This document shows positions 19,477-29,228 of a stretch of 64,000 nucleotides of DNA, one piece after another. The position numbers and the translations under genes are program-made. Location of the stretch: assembly GCA_946965045.2 (NCBI GenBank), contig OX337231.1, positions 806,001-870,000 on the forward strand, written 5' to 3'. This DNA is from Epithemia pelagica. Taxonomy: Eukaryota; Bacillariophyta; Bacillariophyceae; Surirellales; Surirellaceae. The notes beneath the pieces are model-generated. The model was not told the origin of the DNA. It did not search any database and worked only from the letters and a program-made list of their open reading frames with translations. Numbering within the stretch: the stretch's first letter is position 1; each line of letters begins with the position of its first letter.

Positions 19477-22400
19477 GTTGGGTTGATTGATGATTCGGGT
19501 AACAGCGTATCTCCTTCTTCTAGAAAAAACGGTTCCTCTTACTTCTCATCTCTCTACCCTCCATCACCACCAATCGCACGAAGACAACCGATTACGATCC
19601 CTCCAGATCCAAGCAACATTCCTTTCCAAGTTCCAAGAGCTCCGACTCCGTTGATTCCCCAAGTCTTTTCTGATGAACGCCGAATCTCCTCCGCTGATGT
19701 AAAAGAAAAGATCTTACGATCGCCGCCAGCCCTATCTGAACCGACTGTCCCTTTCCAGAAAAGTTTCAAGACCAAAATTTTTGATCGACATAAGCCCGCC
19801 TCGACAGTTGCGAATTCTAATTCCCCCAAGACTGATTGCACGACCCAACCGATACTACGTCCCCCCAAGGATGAATCTCGGAGTTCCCTTTCCTTGGCTC
19901 TGCCTTCAAACCACTCTCCCGTACCAGCAACCGCAGAATTTATTCGGAACATCGAAGAAGCTTCTATTCGGAACCACGAGCAAGGCGATGTTCTATTGAC
20001 CCCCAAGCCTAACCAACAAATTCCTTTTGGTAAACCGCGATCGTTTGGCTCTCCGTCTCCTATCATCTCGTCTGATTTGACTGGAAGATCCCTCCAGCGG
20101 AATCTTTCCCGACTCGAATCTGAGATCGAACTTGGAGAATCCATGTTAGGTGAGTCTAACCCTGTTTGCCCCCAAGACCAATCTACCAACAACCACAACA
20201 ACCACTCCCTTGTTGACTTTCAAGGAGACAACCACTATCTACCAAATGACCCATCGCTAATCTTTACGAATAAGATACGGCGCCCACCACTAGCTACACC
20301 AACCCACACCCACAAGATTGACACCATCTTGGCCATCAGCAAGGAAGTTGTCCCAGCACCACTCCCTTCGCCATTCCAACACCAAACATCTTTCGAAGCA
20401 GCAAAGTTCAATTCGGAATTGATTGAACGATTTGACTTCGACCTCCAGAAACTGTTTGATGCACACCCAGGCACAACAATTAGTCCAGGATCCGAATTCC
20501 GACCCGTGAGCTCGATCGCCAGGCTCCTTCGTCACCACCCCTTTTGGGATCGCATCCAAGACACATTACGAAACGGTGCGAGTTACGATTTCAAACCACT
20601 ACCACCAGATATAAATCGTCAGTTTGAGAATGACGCAATTCTCGCATACGGTAACCACGCTTCAGCCCGAAAACGTCCTGAAGCATTGATCAAAGTTTGT
20701 AAGAAGGATACAAAATTCGGCTACTCCTTTCCCATTTCCTTCGACTGCGCTCGCCAGATCCAACAAGGCAGAGCCGGACCACTCGGTGTTGCTCAACACG
20801 CAGGTATTGATGAGCATGGCAACATTGTGATCAAAGACCGCTTAGCCCATGATCAGTCTTTCTCCCTCGGCTTTGCACCATCTCTGAATGACTTAGTCGA
20901 CGAATCTGAGTTGATTGATTTGGTATTTGGGTGGTGTCTTGATCGGATCATCCACCAGATTGTCGCGTTGAGACAGAAATTCCCAGACAAGCGTATCCTT
21001 GTTTGCAAGTTCGACTGGGGTTCTGCATACCGTCGCATCAACGGCGACGGTATCCTTGTAGCCAATACCATCACGACCAACATTAGTGGCGAGTTTGCAA
21101 ATCTCCTTACTCGTCTAACCTTTGGCGGCCGCCCACATCCGGCGATGTTCAGCGTCTTTTCGGAGGCATCCTGCGACCTCTGCAACGATGTTGCAGATTT
21201 GGACGAGTGGGACACCTCCGTTTGTCGCTCACCGCTTCAAGACTTGATGGGTGAAACCAAACGTCTCGATGACTCCGTTCCGTTTCACGCCGGCCAACCG
21301 ATGGCGGTAGATGTTGAGCCAAGACCCCAAGGATACCACGATGTGTATATTGACGACATGATACAATTATTTGTTGATTGTCGAGAGTATGCCGAACGCG
21401 CACCAGGCATCGTTCCACTAGTCCTTCACCTCCTCGTCAGACCATCCTCACCAAACGAGCCGATTGATCGTAACGACATTTTGGCCGAAGACAAAATGAA
21501 AGCGGAAGGAGCCCCATCGGAGGAGATGCGCGTCCTCGGTTGGCACATCGACACTCGTAGATTGTTAATGAAGCTGCCGTTCGACAAATTTACATGCTGG
21601 TCTCGCGAAGTCGAAGCGTGGATTGACCCGAAGAGAGTTTACGTCACTTTCAAGGAACTCGAGTCGATGTTGGGGAAGATGATTCATGCCTGCAAAGGCA
21701 TCCCCCTGGCTCTTTATCACACGAAACGAACACAAGAGCTCAAAGAGCACATTCTCAAAAAGCACCGCGCGAAATCAGGCCAATCACAACGTCAAAACAA
21801 AGAAACTCGCAACACACCATCAGCTCTGAACCAAGACCGCCCGAAACCTTGGTTCAGATACAAGATCCCAAAAGCAATCAAACAAGACCTCCGGATTTGG
21901 TCCAAACTGTTAGCCAAAGCGCACAAAGGAGTTAGTTTGAACCTTTTGACATGTCGCCGCCCGACAAACGTCGTCCTTGCGGACTCTTGCCCGTACGGAA
22001 TGGGCGGATTCTCTGTACGTACCGGCAAAGCATGGCATGTTCCCCTAGATCCTGAGATCTACGCACTTGCAGCCAACCCATCAGAGATGGAACGCGACGA
22101 ACTAGGCCAAGACCCAGACTTAAAACTCTCAAACAACCTTTTCGAGTTTGTCTGTCAGGTCGTCACGATCTGGGTTGATTGTTGCGACGGTGCCATCACC
22201 TCTGAATCATGTGTCCTTGGGTTATCGGACAGTGGCTCAGCGACGGGATGGATGCACAAGTCATCCTTTGGGTCAAACAAGCCAAACCACCAACGGGTTT
22301 CAGAGAAACTGACAGAGTTAGTGTTAGAGCACGACTTTCTACTTCACCCAGAGCACATTCCAGGGAAAACAAACGTGGTTACTGACCTTCTATCTCGAAC

Positions 22401-22503
22401 CTTTGATTGTTGTGACGAAACTCTCACCCAGCGTATCCACAATTTGTATCCTTCACAGATTCCCAAGAACTTCCGGATTTGCCCCCTACCCAGCGAAGTG
22501 TAG
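19471..22503 (+). CDS. Reverse transcriptase-RNase H (Pol) of the YR retrotransposon
   Basis: About 1010 codons in the same frame as ORF1. The first 300 residues are polar and proline-rich. RT motifs: CKFDWGSAYRR (motif A Asp, about residue 510), LTFGGRPHPAMFSVF (motif B region, about 550), and VYIDDMIQLF (motif C, YIDD, about 625). The DIRS-type RNase H follows: VVLADSCPYGMGGFSV (about 830), LGLSDSGSATGW (about 915) and HIPGKTNVVTDLLSR (about 960). No methyltransferase domain is seen, in line with PAT/Ngaro rather than DIRS1-like elements. No protease or integrase is present. The ORF has no ATG near its start, so translation probably depends on readthrough from ORF1. It ends with TAG two bases before the recombinase ATG. 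Confidence 0.88.
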   Translation, partial: QSVGLIDDSGNSVSPSSRKNGSSYFSSLYPPSPPIARRQPITIPPDPSNIPFQVPRAPTPLIPQVFSDERRISSADVKEKILRSPPALSEPTVPFQKSFKTKIFDRHKPASTVANSNSPKTDCTTQPILRPPKDESRSSLSLALPSNHSPVPATAEFIRNIEEASIRNHEQGDVLLTPKPNQQIPFGKPRSFGSPSPIISSDLTGRSLQRNLSRLESEIELGESMLGESNPVCPQDQSTNNHNNHSLVDFQGDNHYLPNDPSLIFTNKIRRPPLATPTHTHKIDTILAISKEVVPAPLPSPFQHQTSFEAAKFNSELIERFDFDLQKLFDAHPGTTISPGSEFRPVSSIARLLRHHPFWDRIQDTLRNGASYDFKPLPPDINRQFENDAILAYGNHASARKRPEALIKVCKKDTKFGYSFPISFDCARQIQQGRAGPLGVAQHAGIDEHGNIVIKDRLAHDQSFSLGFAPSLNDLVDESELIDLVFGWCLDRIIHQIVALRQKFPDKRILVCKFDWGSAYRRINGDGILVANTITTNISGEFANLLTRLTFGGRPHPAMFSVFSEASCDLCNDVADLDEWDTSVCRSPLQDLMGETKRLDDSVPFHAGQPMAVDVEPRPQGYHDVYIDDMIQLFVDCREYAERAPGIVPLVLHLLVRPSSPNEPIDRNDILAEDKMKAEGAPSEEMRVLGWHIDTRRLLMKLPFDKFTCWSREVEAWIDPKRVYVTFKELESMLGKMIHACKGIPLALYHTKRTQELKEHILKKHRAKSGQSQRQNKETRNTPSALNQDRPKPWFRYKIPKAIKQDLRIWSKLLAKAHKGVSLNLLTCRRPTNVVLADSCPYGMGGFSVRTGKAWHVPLDPEIYALAANPSEMERDELGQDPDLKLSNNLFEFVCQVVTIWVDCCDGAITSESCVLGLSDSGSATGWMHKSSFGSNKPNHQRVSEKLTELVLEHDFLLHPEHIPGKTNVVTDLLSRTFDCCDETLTQRIHNLYPSQIPKNFRICPLPSEV

Positions 22504-22505
22504 TC

Positions 22506-23816
22506 ATGGATCTCATCCGTCGCACCGCTGCTGCGAGAATTTTCTTTGGACGCGTCGAATCGTCCAACGAAGCCATTGACAGGACGTGGCGTCGATGGCT
22601 CCAACACCTCGACCTCTTCTGTCTCCGCGACGAACCCTTTTTGGACGGCATCAAGACCGTTCGAACGCGATTGCAGATCGTCGGCACCTTCTTGCAACGA
22701 CTCCGAGATGGAGCTTTCACAAGAGGGGCTAAGGAGCCTCTTCGAGCATCAACTCTCGAAAAGGCCCTTAGCGACATGGCATCGCGCTTCCGGTATAACG
22801 ACCGGCCGAGCCCCTGCCACGTCCCGGGATGCAACCGGTATCACCCCATAATCGAGTCGTTGAAGAAAGCATGGTCTCAGATAGACCCCGAAGAAAAACG
22901 ACAAAAAGCAATTACACCTCGACACCTTCGCTTCATGTGGGAGTTTGCGACAAGGACCCATGGCGACATCGACCTCTCCACATTCGAGGCCTGCATCGCC
23001 GACTTAGCCCTCGCCGGATACTTCTTTGCAATGCGGAGTTGCGAGTACTCCACAGTAAAGCAGCGTGGCAAAACAAAGTTGCTGACGATTGGCAACATTT
23101 GCTTCAAACGCAACGACGAGTTGCGTTCCAAGATCAAACCGACCGACCCCGACTTCAACGAAAAAGCTTTCTTCGTTTCCATCACATTCACTCAACAAAA
23201 ATCAGACAAGAAATACGAAACAAGAACCCAAAGCCGAACTCACGACCCTGTCCTGTGCCCCGTTCGACTTTGGGGACGCATTGTCCGCCGCATCCTCCAT
23301 TATATGCCGGATGCGCCCCCAACAACGCCGGTTAATTGTTGGTTCGACCCACAACAACTGTCGACCAACACGCAACCAAAACCGAGATACATCCGCGCGG
23401 AAGACATCATAAAACTCCTTCGCTCCTCTTGCACAACAGGTGGTGGCCAAGCGATGTTCGGGTACCGACCGATGGAAATCGGCACCCATTCCCTCCGCTC
23501 AGGAGCAGCCATGGCGCTCTTTCTCGCTCACACCTCGGTCTTGAAAATCATGATCCTTGGCCGATGGTCGTCAGCAGCCTTTCTCCGGTACATCCGTCCA
23601 CAGGTGATGAAATGGACGGCCGGAATGTCAACAGCCATGCTAACAAATCCAGACTTTCGCCACGTCGACCCGGCCAACCAAACAACAATGGATCAAGGTG
23701 ACATCGACGCTATCCAATCCAACATCGAAGCAGCAATCGAGTCTCCTGAGGAAATCAAGTTCAATGGCTCCGTAGCATTCGGAACCTTTTCGACGCAGTT
23801 GAATCTGGAGTTTTGA
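22506..23816 (+). CDS. Tyrosine recombinase of the YR retrotransposon
   Basis: 436 aa from the ATG at 22506, in another frame than Pol and starting two bases after its stop (TAG-TC-ATG), so reinitiation or coupled translation is likely. The frame is open a little upstream (to 22479) but without an ATG. The catalytic set can be read in order: first Arg in FFAMRSCEY (about 174), GTHSLRSGAA giving H-x-x-R (about 326), GRWSS (about 354) in place of the second His, and the nucleophile in LRYIRP (about 361). Residues before 150 form the helical core-binding domain. This enzyme would insert the circular DNA copy by site-specific strand exchange. Confidence 0.9.
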   Translation: MDLIRRTAAARIFFGRVESSNEAIDRTWRRWLQHLDLFCLRDEPFLDGIKTVRTRLQIVGTFLQRLRDGAFTRGAKEPLRASTLEKALSDMASRFRYNDRPSPCHVPGCNRYHPIIESLKKAWSQIDPEEKRQKAITPRHLRFMWEFATRTHGDIDLSTFEACIADLALAGYFFAMRSCEYSTVKQRGKTKLLTIGNICFKRNDELRSKIKPTDPDFNEKAFFVSITFTQQKSDKKYETRTQSRTHDPVLCPVRLWGRIVRRILHYMPDAPPTTPVNCWFDPQQLSTNTQPKPRYIRAEDIIKLLRSSCTTGGGQAMFGYRPMEIGTHSLRSGAAMALFLAHTSVLKIMILGRWSSAAFLRYIRPQVMKWTAGMSTAMLTNPDFRHVDPANQTTMDQGDIDAIQSNIEAAIESPEEIKFNGSVAFGTFSTQLNLEF

Positions 23817-23870
23817 GAACAAGATCCAAATGAGTCTGACACTTCCGAGACGCATTCTTCTTCAATGGTG

Positions 23871-24017
23871 GTGGGAGCCATCTTGGTTCCTTCTGGGCCT
23901 TTCGGCAAACGTGTGTGTCTACATCCTAGCACTCTCTCCTACTAGCTACTGTGACGACCTCGCGACAACACAGACCGCTCCAACCTGCAGGATGTGTTCG
24001 CTGGGTCGATCCCCGCG
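23871..24017 (+). repeat. Split direct repeat B1
   Basis: 147 bp starting GTGGGAGCCATCTTGG, repeated at 24212-24358. It directly abuts A2. Confidence 0.92.
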
Positions 24018-24195
24018 GTGTCTGTCGTGCGTACGTTGGAGCGGGGCAGTTGATCGCACATAGACTACGACAAGCCCCACCGGACTCGGACATCTCTGAT
24101 GCGATGTCCATGCTCACAATTCTTGAGATTGCGAGCATTGCAACTGCCATCTTGAGAGGTCTACACAGAGATAGATAGACTAAGACAATCGAAAA
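24017..24195 (+). repeat. Split direct repeat A2
   Basis: 179 bp copy of A1, embedded between B1 and B2 at the 3' end of the element. Confidence 0.92.
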
Positions 24196-24211
24196 TTCCC
24201 CTTTCCCGCCC

Positions 24212-24358
24212 GTGGGAGCCATCTTGGTTCCTTCTGGGCCTTTCGGCAAACGTGTGTGTCTACATCCTAGCACTCTCTCCTACTAGCTACTGTGACGACC
24301 TCGCGACAACACAGACCGCTCCAACCTGCAGGATGTGTTCGCTGGGTCGATCCCCGCG
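24212..24358 (+). repeat. Split direct repeat B2, 3' terminus
   Basis: 147 bp copy of B1 ending GATCCCCGCG; it marks the right end of the element. The 16 bp between A2 and B2 (24196-24211) are pyrimidine-rich and unique. Confidence 0.92.
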
Positions 24359-24451
24359 ACGATCTTCACCTCGACAAAATGAAGAAGAATAGAACATCTC
24401 CCAGTCGTGGTAGCATGGGTAGCTTCTCTACGTGACGCAGCAATTGCAAGG

Positions 24452-26264
24452 ACCATGATACGCCCATCGGCTCTTGTTCAAGAATTTCGGAATGATAATG
24501 GAAGTCAATGGATTTCAAGATCATATGGGAGCGAGGGGGACATTCGCTCTTTCATTTATGCGGCTGTAAAGGATAGTATTTTTCTAGCAGAGGAAGCAGG
24601 TATCGTCAAACCCAACGAAGTATCTCCTAGGTTGGAACGGAGTCTTTTCGGGTGCCGCCCTGACATTCTGGTGATCTGAGGCGAGGATGGAATCGGATTG
24701 GCTGCAATCGAAGGGAAACAGCCTCTTAAGGGAGATGGCACGAAAAAGTTGATTCAGTATGAAAATATTGTCGGTCATGCCTATGACCAAGCTCAAGCCA
24801 TGAACGCTTTTGAAATTATGACGGTTGATGTTCCTTGCCCCAAAGCGTTAAGCGCTTAACGCTTTGGGGCAAGGAACATCGACCGTCGTAATTTCGTCAT
24901 TCGAGGAATCATGTCTTTGCTCCTTGGAGCCGGATGGTCTTTGCTCGGCTGGTGAACCGTCAAATCAACAGTTTGAAGACGAGGTGGTTGAGACCGAGAC
25001 GACGTCATATCAAGATTCGAATGTCTATGTGACTGAGACCAAGAAATCAGCGATGGGGTGTACTGGTACCCCTTCTAGAGCTCATGCTATTTGTCAAACG
25101 CATTCTCCTCCGGTATACAAATCTCCACAGACGCCCCCAGCAGTCTCCTTTGATCGTACTTATGATACTGGGTCGACAAAATCATTGCCATCAGCTAGTG
25201 CTGCAGGTGATTCCACCGGATCGACGAATGAGACAAGTTCGATGTCGACCTTTCTTGCTGAGCAAAGTCGAAAAGAAGATCGAACGTTATACTCTACAAC
25301 TGTACATGGACCACATGAGCTCGTTAGCATGTTGTATACCGCAATCAAGATTGCTAGATCGAAGAACAAAGAATCCACTACTGAGATCTTTAGGCTCGAG
25401 GCTAGTAAATCGCACGAGTTGCCAAAGGCACTTCGTGCTGTCAACGGTGAGAAAGAGAATTATTGCTGGGGAAAGTTGCGGGCCACACTGTGTAGCCGAA
25501 TCGTAAGTAAAAAACGTCAATCCGCGCAGATTCCGATTGACAGCAATGACGCAGACTCGTATTACATTATCGGAATTCTTGGTCACGGTTCAACCTCCAA
25601 CGTCTTTCAAGCTCTGACCTCGGATGGAGAGCACGTTGCCATCAAAGTTTCCGTCAAGAATTATAATGACCATGGTGAGATTCTCGACGAAAGTTCATTT
25701 CAGATGATTGCAAATGAAGCAGTGGAAAGGGAAAAGGAGCGACTCCTCAGCTTCTACCCAGAATTGTTCAAGGATAAAGTCATGACTGCAAAACTGTTTT
25801 GTCGACCATGCATTGTCGTGCCATTCATTCATCCTCTGACAAAGAGTGAACGAAAACATCATGCTACGTGGACAAGTATGAAACACCTTCTTCGTGAACA
25901 ATTTCTTCCGCGAAGACTTCGATACAAGCAGGACGACGAAAGCCAGAGAATCTTGCACCGCAGGACAAGAGTAGCTTTGTCGAAGACTCAATGGACAATT
26001 TCAAAGCTCGCATCGGCATTGATAGAGAAGAGAAGTGCCCTGTCTATGTCAAAGGAGACTAATCAAGAATGTTCTGAGTTTGTGAATTTTAAGCAGACAA
26101 ATACGACAACCCTTTGGAATCCTGAGCTGACCAGGTCTCGTGACAAGATGAATAATGACCAACAATTTTCTTTCTGGTCCTCGAAGCCACTCTCGGTGGG
26201 CGGTCGACTTTTTGACGTCTCATGTGCCTATGAACGTTTTGCTCACGCATCATCGCAGATATAG
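24452..26264 (+). pseudogene. CRN-like REase-kinase copy, decayed
   Basis: Homologous to the intact gene at 6778-8823 from its residue 157 onward; the N-terminal 156 residues are missing. Breaks: a TGA directly after FGCRPDILVI (24677-24679), where the intact copy has Arg; EVKQ of the nuclease core is EGKQ; an inverted duplication at 24813-24894 disrupts the glutamine helix region; near 25940 a deletion removes the part of the kinase-like domain equivalent to RWGHVGIY through LADLE, shifting the frame. The original C-terminus (ending in VYVKGD, stop at 26060) is still readable in another frame. The open frame that remains (24864-26264, no good ATG) runs into former 3' noncoding sequence. The glycine loop (ILGHGSTSNVF) and lysine strand survive. 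Not expected to be functional. Confidence 0.82.
24813..24894. repeat. Near-perfect 82-bp palindrome, no loop
   Basis: Arms of 41 bp, 24813-24853 and 24854-24894, with two mismatches. The centre is TTAAGCGCTTAA. The right arm is the normal gene sequence (GGAACATCGACCGTCG...); the left arm is its inverted copy, absent from the intact gene. Confidence 0.93.
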
Positions 26265-26596
26265 CTAGAGTAATCATTCCGAGCCCTGGAGAATCCGCAC
26301 GTAGCCAAACCAACCGAACCTTCTTTTCCCGATAACAAAAGCATATGAAATCACCAGCAGCATCGCCTACCTAGGTAGCTGGGCTCGGTCTTTCCGATCC
26401 TGTAACTTGGTTTTGATCCTTTTCTGCCACACCTCCTTTGTTGTGCTTCTTGCCGACGCTCCTATGGTCTCTTCCATACCAGGACACCACGACTGGACAT
26501 CCATAGGAATCTCGAGTTATATCTGCGTGACGATTAGAAGAAGATTGAAGCAAAGTAAATATCTTTCTAAATCCTTGGTTTTATAATTAAAATAAT

Positions 26597-26768
26597 CAAG
26601 AGCCTCGTGCACACACTGGTGCAGCTCAATGCATAAGAACATTCGAAAACATGTACCTCTCAATGGAAGAATAGACTAATCAAGACCCCTTCACACTTTG
26701 GTGCTCCTCATAATGCGTTCATTCTGTGGACACGTGTACCACCCTCATTGGACGAATGGAGAATAATC
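26597..26768. repeat. Diverged tandem duplication, about 85 bp x 2
   Basis: 26597-26680 and 26681-26768 both begin CAAGA and share ACAC..TGGTGC, AATGC, ACxTGTACC and CTCAxTGGAxGAAT in order. The similarity is moderate and judged by eye. Confidence 0.4.
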
Positions 26769-29228
26769 ATTGCTTGCCTTGGCTCTTGCGGAAGAAACAA
26801 GACCACACCAACCAACCGATAAAGGCCAACGCCACAAAGACGCCACCTCCCACAGAGGAGTACATCCAGATAGGTTCAACAACTTTGGAAGCGGATGCGC
26901 CCGACCCGAGATGGAGTCCAACATCAAACCCAGTGCTGGACCCGTCTTCTTCATCCACAGCGCCAGACATGCGACGAATGGCTCCACCCAATCGAGATCG
27001 CAAGTAGCGAGTTCCGCCGGAGGGCGTATGAAACTTGAGAAAGCATACACCAAGGGCAACCACATCGGCCGGGTCATCTTCGTTGAAAAAACCAGCCGCA
27101 AGGCGAACATAAATCACAGCAGTATCGCCGACTTGTTCCATCCTTGTATAGGGCTTGATGGCAGTTGTATTGCGGACAGCCGTCTGGGTCAACGAACCTT
27201 GACTCAACTTCAAACGTTGGATCCCAGCCACATTCACCGTCTCACTCTCTGACCGGACACAGATGCGCGCTTCTTCATGGGGCAACACCGGCTCGGAATT
27301 GCACGTTAAACTTGCATCGCACTGACAGGCACGCACGTCGTAGTCCAATGACACCTTGAGTTCAAAATCAACATTCGCACTCGATTCCACATCAATATTG
27401 GTCAAGTTGAATCGTTCCAATGTGTTCATCTCCACATACAACCGATTCAGTTCCGAAACAACCGGCACCAACTCGTCGTTCAGCATATCCACACGCAAAC
27501 AAAGCGACATCATGGCAGAGTTGTGCTTGATCTGCTTGTACACCGGGCTTTCTGAGATCGAAGTATGATTAATGTCGAGCCTGGCCTTCAAACGTTCTCG
27601 ACCAAGCGGACGGGCCTCGGTTCGGGGAAAGGATCTGATGAAACCAACATCCACCGGTGTCAGACAGTCCATCTCCATTACGGTAAACGAAAGCTGCTTG
27701 CCAGCATCGTATTCATACACAGCAATGATTTCTTGTTCCGATGCATTGTCCGTAAAGCTTGCCGAAATATCAACGACTTCAATGTCCAAATCAAAGTCAC
27801 CAATCTCGATCGACTCTTCAGTGGGTGCCGGAGTGGGTGGCTGCACATTTGGAACAGCGACACTGTCCACGGCTTGAACGACTTCTTGATTTGATGCATC
27901 CGTCGTCGCAAACACCAAACGATTCCCAGACAAGGCGAGACCAGTGCGTTCGGGATTGTTGCTGTCACTCATCCAGTTAATGGTGTATCCGTGTTGTTTC
28001 CAAACTCCCACTTCCAAATCAAACATGCGGATGCGGTTGGGTTGTTGATCCAGATCGACTGGCAAACGGACCGTCGTAGCAAACGCCACGCGAGTACCAC
28101 CATGGCTGAGTTGTACAGGGCCATTCATCAATTCGACTTGACTCGTCAACTCCCCCGACTTGATCCAACGACGGGTAAAGGGGAAGAAGGAATACATCTT
28201 GATGGAACTTTCCGATCCAAATACTCCAATACCATGACACGCAACCGCCAATGCTTGACCATTGCCACTCAAGGACAAACGATGACCCAATCGTTCACGG
28301 ACATGGTCTCCTTGAATCATGGAACCAACCAGGCGCCAACTCTGATCCGAACCACGATAATCGTAGACACCCACACTGCCACGATCCGTCAGCATACTGT
28401 CCTGACCTTCAAACCCAGGAGACGAAATCGCAACACGATTCCCAGAGGACGCCAGGGAGATTTCAAACCCAAACAAATCGCCCAGCGCAAAGCCTTTCAA
28501 GGATCCTTTGGCCTCCCATACATGTCCGTTGCGGTGAAAGAATAGGACTTGGCCTCGACGAGCGTCATAAAATTCGCAACTCATGGCCACCACATGACCA
28601 TTGGCCGAAATCGAAACATCGCGGCCATGAGAGTCTCCGCCACATGACAAATCATTGCCAATTTGTTCCCCCGAGTCCATCTTGTACACCTTGACCTTGG
28701 TACCTCGTTTCGACGTGTCTTTGCCACGCATAGCAATCGTCGATCCATCGGATGACATGGCGAAGGATTCGCCAATCTTGAAATAGGAATAACCGGGAAA
28801 GATACGGTACGTTTTCCAGGCGGTTCCGTTAAACTGATAGGTGTAAATAAGGCCATTGACGTAACCATAGGGATGTCCGACCGCCATCATGGAACCGTCG
28901 CTTGAGAGCGAAATGTCTTTGCCAAACCCAACTGGATCAGGAACATTGACGAGAGGAGTCAGCAAGGTATCTCCTGCTGCTTCAAAGCCATGATACGGCT
29001 GGAAAGACCACAGAATTTATGGTGAGCCATGACATTGAGAAGAAGCAGAGAGACAAGATACCATCGGAATGTTTTACTTACATTCGTCGCGGCCATGGTA
29101 GAGATTCTCTTTGTGATATTCGAAATGGAAGAAAAGTTGGAGCTCGATGACTTTTGTTTTTCGGATTGTTTGCTTGCAACTTTACCGATTGCAATTTTTA
29201 TGAGCACAAGAAGAGAGAGAGAGAGCAT
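26767..29228 (-). CDS. Secreted/type I membrane beta-propeller-like protein
   Basis: Two exons: 29228-29082 and 28998-26767, with an 83-bp intron (donor GTAAGT after MAATN, acceptor TTTCCAG, phase 0). The joined product is about 792 aa. The N-terminus MLSLSLLVLIKIAIG resembles a signal peptide. Exon 2 opens with PYHGFEAAGDTLLTPL and then carries about seven repeats of the form DISLSSDGSMMAVGHP, AMSSDGSTIAMRG, SISANGHVVAMSC, SLASSGNRVAISSP, SLSGNGQALAVACH, LSGNRLVFATT, typical of FG-GAP/WD-like propeller proteins common in diatoms. After a PPTPAPTEE linker (about residue 445) there is a beta-rich ectodomain with cysteines, then one transmembrane helix (GGVFVALAFIGWLVWSCF) and a short basic tail. 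Likely a cell-surface or endomembrane protein; ligand unknown. The first exon is less certain than the second. Confidence 0.7.

Larger units (their letters stand above)
16441..24358 (+). mobile_element. Tyrosine-recombinase retrotransposon, PAT/Ngaro type (DIRS order), apparently complete
   Basis: A 7.9-kb element. Order: A1 (16441-16619), Gag-like ORF, RT-RNase H ORF, tyrosine recombinase ORF, B1 (23871-24017), A2 (24017-24195), 16-bp spacer, B2 (24212-24358). The A pair and the B pair are each nearly identical. Split direct repeats in the order A1...B1-A2-B2 are the diagnostic of PAT and Ngaro elements, which integrate via a circular intermediate and a tyrosine recombinase and make no target-site duplication. 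All three ORFs are long and undamaged apart from the in-frame TGA between the first two, so the insertion is young. It lies between the SPX-MFS gene and a decayed REase-kinase copy. Confidence 0.92.
24452..26509 (+). repeat. REase-kinase repeat unit, copy II (plus)
   Basis: Inverted relative to copy I at 5902-8357, sharing coding sequence and about 450 bp beyond the stop. The right end is GACATCCATAGGAA. The left end lies about 94 bp from the end of the retrotransposon. Confidence 0.8.

Noticed and set aside
19554-20201. 215-codon minus frame within the retrotransposon
   Set aside because: Antisense of the proline/serine-rich start of Pol; no motif.
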